A stretch of 64,000 bases of DNA from Aegilops tauschii subsp. strangulata (Eukaryota > Streptophyta > Magnoliopsida > Poales > Poaceae), in contig NC_053036.3 in assembly GCF_002575655.3 (NCBI RefSeq), positions 161,114,627-161,178,626 on the forward strand, read 5' to 3'. Position numbers and translations under genes: made by a program. Below, in pieces: positions 56,045-64,000 of the stretch. Numbering within the stretch: the stretch's first letter is position 1; each line of letters begins with the position of its first letter. The notes beneath the pieces were generated by a model. The model was not told the DNA's origin. It worked only from the letters and a program-made list of their open reading frames with translations, and made no database searches.

Positions 56045-57301
56045 CTGGATTTATGCGTTGATGCTATGCACGAGTAGAACACAAGTGAGTTGTGGGCGAT
56101 ATAAGTCATACTGCTTACCAGCATGTCATACTTTGGTTCAGCGGTATTGTGAGATGAAGCGGCCCGGACCGACATTACGCGTACGCTTACGCGAGACTGG
56201 TTTCACCGTTCGGAGCACTCGTTGCTTAAAGGTGACTGGCGGGTGTCTGTCTCTCTCACTTTAGTTGAACCAAGTGTGGCTACGCCCGGTCCTTGCGAAG
56301 GTTAAAACAGCACCAACTTGACAAACTATCGTTGTGGTTTTGATGCGTAGGTAAGAACGGTTCTTGCTAAGCCCGTAGCAGCCACGTAAAACTTGCAACA
56401 ACAAAGTAGAGGACGTCTAACTTGTTTTTGCAGGGCATGTTGTGATGTGATATGGTCAAGACATGATGTGATATAATGTGTTGTATGAGATGATCATGTT
56501 TTGTAACCGAGTTATCGGCAACTGGCAGGAGCCATATGGTTGTCGCTTTATTGTATGAGATGCAATCGCCATGTAATAGTTTTACTTTATCACTAAGCGG
56601 TAGCGATAGTCGTAAAAGTAATAAGTTTGCGAGACGACAACGATGCTACGATGGAGATCAAGGTGTCGCGCCGGTGACGATGGCAATCATGACGGTGCTT
56701 CGGAGATGGAGATCACAAGCACGGTGCTTCGGAGATGGAGATCACAAGCACAAGATGATGATGGCCATATCATATCACTTATATTGATTGCATGTGATGT
56801 TAATCCTTTATGCATCTTATCTTGCTTTGATTGACGGTAGCATTATAAGATGATCTCTCACTAAAATTTCAAGATAAAAGTGTTCTCCCTGAGTATGCAC
56901 CATTGCAAAAGTTCTTCGTGCTGAGACACCACGTGTTAATCGGGTGTGATAGGCTCTACGTTCAAATACAACGGGTGCAAAACAGTTGCACACGCGGAAT
57001 ACTCGGGTTAAACTTGACGAGCCTAGCATATACAGATATGGCCTCGGAACACAGAGACCGAAAGGTCGAGCGTGAATCATATAGTAGATATGATCAACAT
57101 AGTGATGTTCACCATTGAAACTACTCCATCTCACGTGTTAATCGGTCATGGTTTAGTTACTTTGGATCACGTAATCACTTAGATGATTAGAGAGATGTCT
57201 ATCTAAGTGGGAGTTCTTAAGTAATATGATTAATTGAACTTAAATTTATCATGAACTTAGTACCTGATAGTATCTTGCTTGTCTATGTTAATTGTAGATA
57301 T
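56045..57301 (+). other. Leader of element G
   Basis: 1.26 kb 5' untranslated/packaging region without a supportable gene. A 31-bp unit (GTGCTTCGGAGATGGAGATC core) is tandemly duplicated at about 56691-56752. Confidence 0.75.
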
Positions 57302-60300
57302 ATGGCCCGTGCTGTTGTTCCGTTGAATTTTAATGCGTTCCTTGAGAAAGCTAAGTTGAAAGATGATGGTAGCAATTACACCGACTGGGTCCGTAACTTG
57401 AGGATTATCCTCATTGCTGCACAGAAGAATTACGTCCTGGAAGCACCGCTAGGTGCCAGGCCTCCTGCAAGAGCTACACCAGAAGTTATGAACGTCTGGC
57501 AAAGCAAAGCTGATGACTACTCAATAGTTCAGTGTGCCATGCTTTACGGCTTAGAACCGGGACTTCAACGACGTTTTGAACGTCATGGAGCATATGAGAT
57601 GTTCCAGGAGTTGAAGTTAATATTTCAAGCAAATGCCCGGATTGAGAGATATGAAGTCTCCAATAAGTTCTATAGCTGCAAGATGGAAGAGAATAGTTCT
57701 GTCAGTGAGCATATACTCAGAATGTCTGGGTATAATAATCACTTGATTCAACTGGGAGTTCAACTTCCGGATGATTGCGTCATTGACAGAATTCTTCAAT
57801 CACTGCCACCAAGCTACAAGAGCTTCGTGATGAACTATAACATGCAAGGGATGGATAAGACGATTCCCGAGCTCTTCGCAATGCTAAAGGCAGCGGAGGT
57901 AGAAATCAAAAAGGAGCATCAAGTGTTGATGGTCAGTAAAACCACTAGTTTCAAGAAAAAGGGCAAAGGGAAGAAGAAAGGGAACTTGAAGAAGAATAGC
58001 AAGCAAGTTGCTGTTAAGGAGAAGAAATCCAAGTCTGGACCTAAGCCTGAAACTGAGTGCTTCTACTGTAAGCAGACTGGCCACTGGAAGCGGAACTGCC
58101 CCAAGTTTTTGGCGGATAAGAAGGATGGCAAGGTTAACAAAGGTATATGTGATATACATGTTATTGATGTGTACCTTACTAATACTCGCAGTAGCACCTG
58201 GGTATTTGATACTGGTTCTGTTGCTAATATTTGCAACTCAAAATAGGGGCTACGGATTAAGCGAAGTTTAGCTAAGGACGAGGTGACGATGCGCGTGGGA
58301 AATGGTTCCAAAGTCGATGTGATCGCCGTCGGCACGCTACCTCTACATCTACCTTCGGGATTAGTTTTAGACCTAAATAATTGTTATTTGGTGCCAGCGT
58401 TGAGCATGAACATTATATCTGGATCTTGTTTAATGCGAGACGGTTATTCATTTAAATCAGAGAATAATGGTTGTTCTATTTATATGAATAATATCTTTTA
58501 TGGTCATGCACCCTTGAAGAGTGGTCTATTTTTAATGAATCTCGATAGTAGTGATACACATATTCATAATGTTGAAACCAAAAGATGCAGAGTTAATAAT
58601 GACAGTGCAACTTATTTGTGGCACTGCCGTTTGGGTCATATCGGTGTAAAGCGCATGAAGAAACTCCATACTGATGGAATTTTGGAAACACTTGATTTTG
58701 AATCACTTGGTACTTGCGAACCGTGCCTTATGGGCAAGATGACAAAAACACCGTTCTCCGGAATTATGGAGAGAGCAAAAGATTTGTTGGAAATCATACA
58801 TACAGATGTATGTGGTCCGATGAATATTGAAGCTCGTGGCGGATATCGTTATTTTCTCACCTTCACAGATGATTGGAGCAGATATGGGTATATCTACTTA
58901 ATGAAACATAAGTCTGAAACATTTGAAAAATTCAAAGAATTTCAGAGTGAAGTTGAAAATCATCGTACCAAGAAAATAAAATTCCTACGATCTGATCGTG
59001 GAGGAGAATATTTGAGTTACGAGTTTGGTCTACATTTGAAACAATGCGGAATAGTTTCGCAACTCACGCCACCCGGAACACCACAGCGTAATGGTGTGTC
59101 TGAACGTCGTAATCGCACTTTACTAGATATGGTGCGATCTATGATGTCTCTTACTGATTTACCGCTATCGTTTTGGGGTTATGCTTTAGAGACGGCTGCA
59201 TTCACTCTAAATAGGACACCATCGAAATCCGTTGAGACGACGCCTTATGAACTATGGTTTGGCAAGAAACCAAAGTTGTCGTATCTTAAAGTTTGGGGTT
59301 GCGATGCTTATGTGAAGAAACTTCAACCTGATAAGCTCGAACCTAAATCGGAGAAATGTGTCTTCATAGGATACCCAAAGGAGACCATTGGGTACACCTT
59401 CTATCACAGATCCGAAGGCAAGATATTTGTTGCTAGAAATGGATCCTTTCTAGAGAAGGAGTTTCTCTCGAAAGATGTGAGTGGGAGGAAAGTAGAACTT
59501 GATGAGGTAACCGTACCTGCTCCCTTATTGGAAAGTAGATCATCGCAGAGATCAGTTTCTGCGACACCTACACCAAGTAGTGAGGAAGTTAATGATAATG
59601 ATCATGAAACTTCAGATCAAGTTATTACTGAACTTCGTAGGTCAACTAGATCAAGATCCGCACCAGAGTGGTACGGTAATCCTGTTCTGGAGGTCATGTT
59701 ACTAGACCATGGCGAACCTACGAACTATGAAGAAGCGATGGTGAGCCCAGATTCCGCAAAATGGCTTGAAGCCATGAAATCCGAGATAGGGTCCATGTAT
59801 GAGAACAAAGTATGGACTTTGGTTGACTTGCCCGATGGTCGGCAAGCCATTGAAAATAAATGGATCTTCAAGAAGAAGACTGACGCTGATGGTAATGTTA
59901 CTATCTATAAAGCTCGACTTGTTGCGAAAGGTTTTTGACAAGTTCAAGGGATTGACTACGATGAGACCTTCTCACCCGTAGCGATGCTTAAGTCTGTCCG
60001 AATCATGTTAGCAATTGCCGCATTTTATGATTATGAAATTTGGCAAATGGATGTCAAAACTGCGTTCCTGAATGGATTTCTGGAAGAAGAGTTGTATATG
60101 ATGCAACCGGAAGGTTTTGTCGACCCAAAGGGAGCTAACAAAGTGTGCAAGCTCCAGCGATCCATTTATGGACTGGTGCAAGCCTCTCGGAGTTGGAATA
60201 AACGCTTTGATAGTGTGATCAAAGCATTTGGTTTTATACAGACTTTTGGAGAAGCCTGTATTTACAAGAAAGTGAGTGGGAGCTCGATAGCATTTCTGAT

Positions 60301-61288
60301 ATTATATGTGGATGACATATTACTGATTGGAAATGATATTGAATTTCTGGATAGCATAAAGGGATACTTGAATAAAAGTTTTTCAATGAAAGACCTCGGT
60401 GAAGCTGCATATATATTAGGCATTAAGATCTATAGAGATAGATCAAGACGCTTAATTGGACTTTCACAAAGCACATACCTTGACAAAGTTTTGAAGAAGT
60501 TCAAAATGGATCAAGCAAAGAAAGGGTTCTTGCCTGTACTACAAGGTGTGAGATTGAGTAAGACTCAATGCCCGACCACTGCAGAAGATAGAGAGAAGAT
60601 GAAAGATGTTCCCTATGCTTCAGCCATAGGCTCTATCATGTATGCAATGCTGTGTACCAGACCTGATGTGTCCCTGGCTATAAGTTTAGCAGGGAGGTAC
60701 CAAAGTAATCCAGGAGTGGATCACTGGACAGCGGTCAAGAACATCCTGAAATACCTGAAAAGGACTAAGGATATGTTTCTCGTATATGGAGGTGACAAAG
60801 AGCTCATCGTAAATGGTTACGTTGATGCAAGCTTTGACACTGATCCGGACGATTCGAAATCGCAAACCGGATACATATTTACATTGAACGGTGGACCTGT
60901 CAGTTGGTGCAGTTCCAAGCAAAGTGTCGTGGCGGGATCTACGTGTGAAGCGGAATACATAGCTGCTTCGGAAGCAGCGAATGAAGGAGTCTGGATGAAG
61001 GAGTTCATAACCGATCTAGGTGTCATACCTAGTACATCGGGACCAATGAAAATCTTTTGTGATAATACTAGTACAATTGCCTTAGCAAAGGAATCCAGAT
61101 TTCACAAGAGAACCAAGCACATCAGAAGACGCTTCAATTCTATCCGGGATTTAGTCCAGGTGGGAGACATAGAAATTTGCAAGATACATACGGATCTGAA
61201 TGTAGCAGATCCGTTGACTAAGCCTCTTCCACGAGCAAAACATGATCAGCACCAAGACTCCATGGGTGTAAGAATCATTACTATGTAA
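57302..61288 (+). pseudogene. Element G gag-pol polyprotein with two nonsense codons
   Basis: One continuous frame of about 1329 codons, interrupted by TAG at 58244-58246 and TGA at 59936-59938. Gag from MARAVVPLNFNAF with the CCHC knuckle CFYCKQTGHWKRNC; protease with WVFDTGS; a GAG-pre-integrase HCRLGHIGVKRMKKLH; integrase with HTDVCGPM, FTDDWSRYGYIY and RSDRGGEYL; RT with IWQMDVKTAFLNG and LYVDDILLIGND; and RNase H with DASFDTDPDDSKSQTG and STCEAEYIAASEA, ending at 61288. The order PR-IN-RT-RH is diagnostic for Copia. An upstream in-frame ATG at 57251 is less likely than 57302. Both stops fit C-to-T changes (CAG and CGA). Confidence 0.93.
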
Positions 61289-61310
61289 TCTAGATTATTG
61301 ACTCTAGTGC

Positions 61311-61321
61311 AAGTGGGAGAC
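61311..61321 (+). other. Polypurine tract of element G
   Basis: AAGTGGGAGAC immediately before the 3' LTR. Confidence 0.8.
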
Positions 61322-63059
61322 TAAAGGAAATATGCCCTAGAGGCAATAATAAAGTATTATATATTTCCTTGTATCATGATAAATGTTTATTATTCATGCT
61401 AGAATTGTATTAGCCGGAAACATAATACATGTGTGAATACATAGACAAACAAAGTGTCACTAGTATGCCTCTACTTGACTAGCTCGTTAATCAAAGATGG
61501 TTATGTTTCCTAGCCATAGACATGAGTTGTTATTTGATTAACGGGATCACCTCATTAGGAGAATGACGTGATTGACATGACCCATTACGTTAGCTTAGCA
61601 CCCGATCGTTTAGTATGTTGCTATTGCTTTCTTCATGACTTATACATGTTCCTAAGACTATGAGATTATGCAACTCCCGTTTACCGGAGGAACACTTTGT
61701 GTGCTACCAAACGTCACAACGTAACTGGGTGATTATAAAGGTGCTCTACAGGTGTCTCCAAAGGTACTTGTTGGGTTGGCGTATTTCGAGAATAGGATTT
61801 GTCACTCCGATTGTCGGAGAGGTATCTCTGGGCCCACTCGGTAATGCACATCACTATAAGCCTTGCAAGCATTGTGACTAATAAGTTAGTTGCGGGATGA
61901 TGTATTACGGAACGAGTAAAGAGACTTACCGGTAACGAGATTGAACTAGGTATCGAGATACCGACGATCGAATCTCGGGCAAGTAACATACCGATGACAA
62001 AGGGAACAACGTATGTTGTTATGCGGTCTGACCGATAAAGATCTTCGTAGAATATGTGGGAGCCAATATGGGCATCCAGGTCCCGCTATTGGTTATTGAC
62101 CGGAGAGGTGTCTCGGTCATGTCTACATTGTTCTCGAACCCAAAGGGTCCGCACGCTTAAAGTTACGATGACAGTTATATTATGAGTTTATGTGATTTGA
62201 TGTACCGAAGGTTGTTCGGAGTCCCGGATGTGATCACGGACATGAAGAGGAGTCTCGAAATGGTCGAGACGTAAAGATTGATATATTGGACGACTATATT
62301 CGGACACCGGAAGTGTTCCGGAGAAGTTTCGGATTAAACCGGAGTGTCGGAGGGTTACCGGAACCCCCCGGGGAAGTATTGGGCCTTAGTGGGCCTTGAG
62401 GGGAGAAAGAGGGCAGCAGCCATGAGGTGGTGCGCCCCCTCCCAGAGGAGTCCTAGTTGGACTAGGAGAGGGGGGCGCAACCCCCTTTCCCTCTCCCTCT
62501 CCCTCTCTTTCCTTCCCCCCTTCTTTTCCTAGTAGGACTAGGAAAGGGGAGTCCTACTCCTACTAGGAGGAGGAGTCCCCCCCTCTCCTTGGCGCGCCCC
62601 ATAGGCAGCCGGCCTCCCCTTGCTCCTTTATATACGGGGGCAGGGGGGCACCTAAGAACACACTTGATATACGATATTTTAGCCGTGTGCGGTGCCCCCC
62701 TCCACCAGATTACACCTCGATAATACCGTCGCGAAGCTTAGGCGAAGCCCTGCGTCGGTGGAACATCATCATCGTCACCACGCCGTCGTGCTGACGAAAC
62801 TCTCCCTCAACACTTGGCTGGATCGGAGTTCGAGGGACGTCATCGAGCTGAACGTGTGTAGAACTTCGGAGGTGCCGTACGTTCGGTACTTGATCGGTCG
62901 GATCGTGAAGACGTTCGACTACATCAACCGCGTTGTGATAACGCTTCCGCTGTCGGTCTACGAGGGTACGTGGACAACACTCTCCCCTCTCGTTGCTATG
63001 CATCACCATGATATTGCGTGTGCGTAGGAATTTTTTTGAAATTACTACGTTCCCCAACA
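61322..63059 (+). repeat. 3' LTR of element G
   Basis: 1738 bp; its first bases are TAAAGG where the 5' LTR has TGAAGG, so the terminal TG is mutated to TA. Confidence 0.96.
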
Positions 63060-63064
63060 GAAAC
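63060..63064. repeat. TSD of element G, right copy (GAAAC)
   Basis: Identical to 54289-54293. Confidence 0.93.
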
Positions 63065-64000
63065 CTACATCACCAGCGTATGATGCGGCTGATCGGCCAC
63101 CTCGTGGCCGAGACAGAGAGGCATATCAGCCCGAAGTCCAGCCCGCACCCCGCTGCCATTCAAACAAAAATACCAAGGCCCGGGGCAACACACGGGACCT
63201 GTGAGACGTATTGGAAAACAAAACAAAACATGCAAGATCGATCTACGGATCACGGGGTCGCGCCCCAACACGTGATGATGGTCGTCACGCTGGATACACT
63301 AAAAGCAAATCCGGCTGGGCCGAATACAGCAGACAAGACTCGTATGAACTGCGTCGTGATATAGCCCGGCACAGAGGAGCCGCACACCCCTTATGCTTCA
63401 CTAATGAAGTAATGGATCACGAATTCCCAGAGGGTTTTAAACCCGTAAACATTGAATCATATGATGGTACAACAGATCCCGCGGTATGGATCGAGGATTT
63501 CCTCCTCCACATCCACATGGCTCGCGGTGATGATCTACCTGCCATCAAGTACCTCCCACTAAAACTCAGAGGACCAGCTCGGCATTGGCTGAATAGCTTG
63601 CCTGCAGACTCCATTGGCAGTTGGGAGGATTTGGAAGATGCATTCCTTGACAACTTCCAGGGCACTTATGTGCGACCACCGGATGCTGATGACTTGAGCC
63701 ATATAACTCAGCAGCTAGGGGAATCGGCCAGGCAATTCTGGACCCGGTTCCTAACTAAGAAAAACCATATTGTCGACTGTCCGGATGCAGAGGCCTTAGC
63801 GGAATTTAAGCATAACATCCGTGACGAGTGGCTTGCCCGGCACCTCGGCCCAGAGAAGCCGAAGTCTATGGCAGCCCTCACGACGCTCATGACCCGCTTT
63901 TGCGTGGGCGAAGACACCTGGCTGGCTCGCAACAACAACACATCAAGAAGTCATGGCACTTCAGATACAAAGGATACTAATGGCAGACCACGTCGTAACA
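63065..64000 (+). pseudogene. Element F gag, C-terminal part
   Basis: Same frame as 52964-54293 once element G is set aside. There is an in-frame TGA at 63202-63204, then an open frame to the window edge with MDHEFPEGFKPVNIESYDGT, KYLPLKLRGPARHWLNSLP, FQGTYVRPPDADDLSHI and DCPDAEALAEFKHNIRDEW, the Gypsy gag core also found in element A. The zinc-finger end and pol would lie beyond 64000. Confidence 0.85.

Larger units (their letters stand above)
54294..63059 (+). mobile_element. Element G: complete Angela/BARE-1/WIS-like Copia retrotransposon
   Basis: 8766 bp with LTRs 54294-56031 and 61322-63059 (1738 bp each), PBS, gag-pol in one frame and PPT, bounded by GAAAC. About 13 LTR differences by eye. 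LTR sequence and layout match the very abundant Triticeae BARE-1/Angela group. Confidence 0.97.
52437..64000 (+). mobile_element. Element F: Fatima-like Gypsy element, 5' part, carrying element G
   Basis: 5' LTR 52437-52916, PBS-like site, and gag split by element G (52964-54293 and 63065-64000). It runs off the right edge. It inserted into the CACTA transposase gene. Confidence 0.9.

Noticed and set aside
1..64000. CRISPR arrays, tRNA/rRNA genes, bacterial-type operons or terminators
   Set aside because: The repeats are LTRs, subterminal arrays and microsatellites; no cloverleaf-type gene noticed beyond short PBS matches; all coding features are eukaryotic transposon proteins.

Overview
This window looks like a piece of a large Triticeae (wheat, Aegilops, barley or rye type) genome. 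Every recognisable coding stretch belongs to a transposable element. I see no convincing host gene, tRNA, rRNA or CRISPR array. The Triticeae assignment rests on familiar element types: a BARE-1/WIS/Angela Copia element, Sabrina-like non-autonomous elements, Fatima-like Gypsy LTRs with an antisense ORF, and a TNP2-type CACTA element. Family names are from memory and need a repeat-database check; the boundaries below are read directly from LTR ends, target-site duplications (TSDs), primer-binding sites (PBS) and polypurine tracts (PPT).

The window is a nested stack. An old minus-strand ORF of the Gypsy antisense-ORF type (called outer) survives in three pieces: 4566-5888, 33588-34495 and 44379-44694. 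Into it went element A (Gypsy, +, 5889-33582, TSD GTCTT) and element D (Gypsy, -, 34496-44373, TSD GCCCC). A Sabrina-like element E (-, runs off the left edge to 4565) and a CACTA element (from 44695) flank the outer pieces. Element A was itself hit by a minus-strand Copia, now a fragment (6359-8333); by element B, a Tekay/Del-like Gypsy derivative with 3.1-kb LTRs (+, 9143-19336, TSD ATATG); and by element C, a second Sabrina-group element (-, 23933-32206, TSD CCTCA). The CACTA transposase gene was split by element F (Gypsy, +, from 52437 beyond the right edge). The gag of F was split by element G (Angela/BARE-1-like Copia, +, 54294-63059, TSD GAAAC).

Approximate LTR divergence counted by eye agrees with the nesting order: D about 8%, A about 5.5%, C about 2.2%, G about 0.75%, B about 0.16%. 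At 1.3e-8 substitutions per site per year these correspond to roughly 3.4, 2.2, 0.85, 0.3 and 0.06 million years.

Functionally, D carries a decayed gag-protease-RT-RNaseH-integrase set; G carries one with only two nonsense codons. A, B, C and E lack a usable pol and would depend on enzymes supplied in trans. A and D each carry a multi-exon ORF on the strand opposite gag/pol, with GT-AG introns of about 75-155 bp. The most unusual features are this spliced antisense ORF system, the very young but defective element B with its run of zinc knuckles, and the PPT-like 14-mer scattered through element C, including inside its second ORF.
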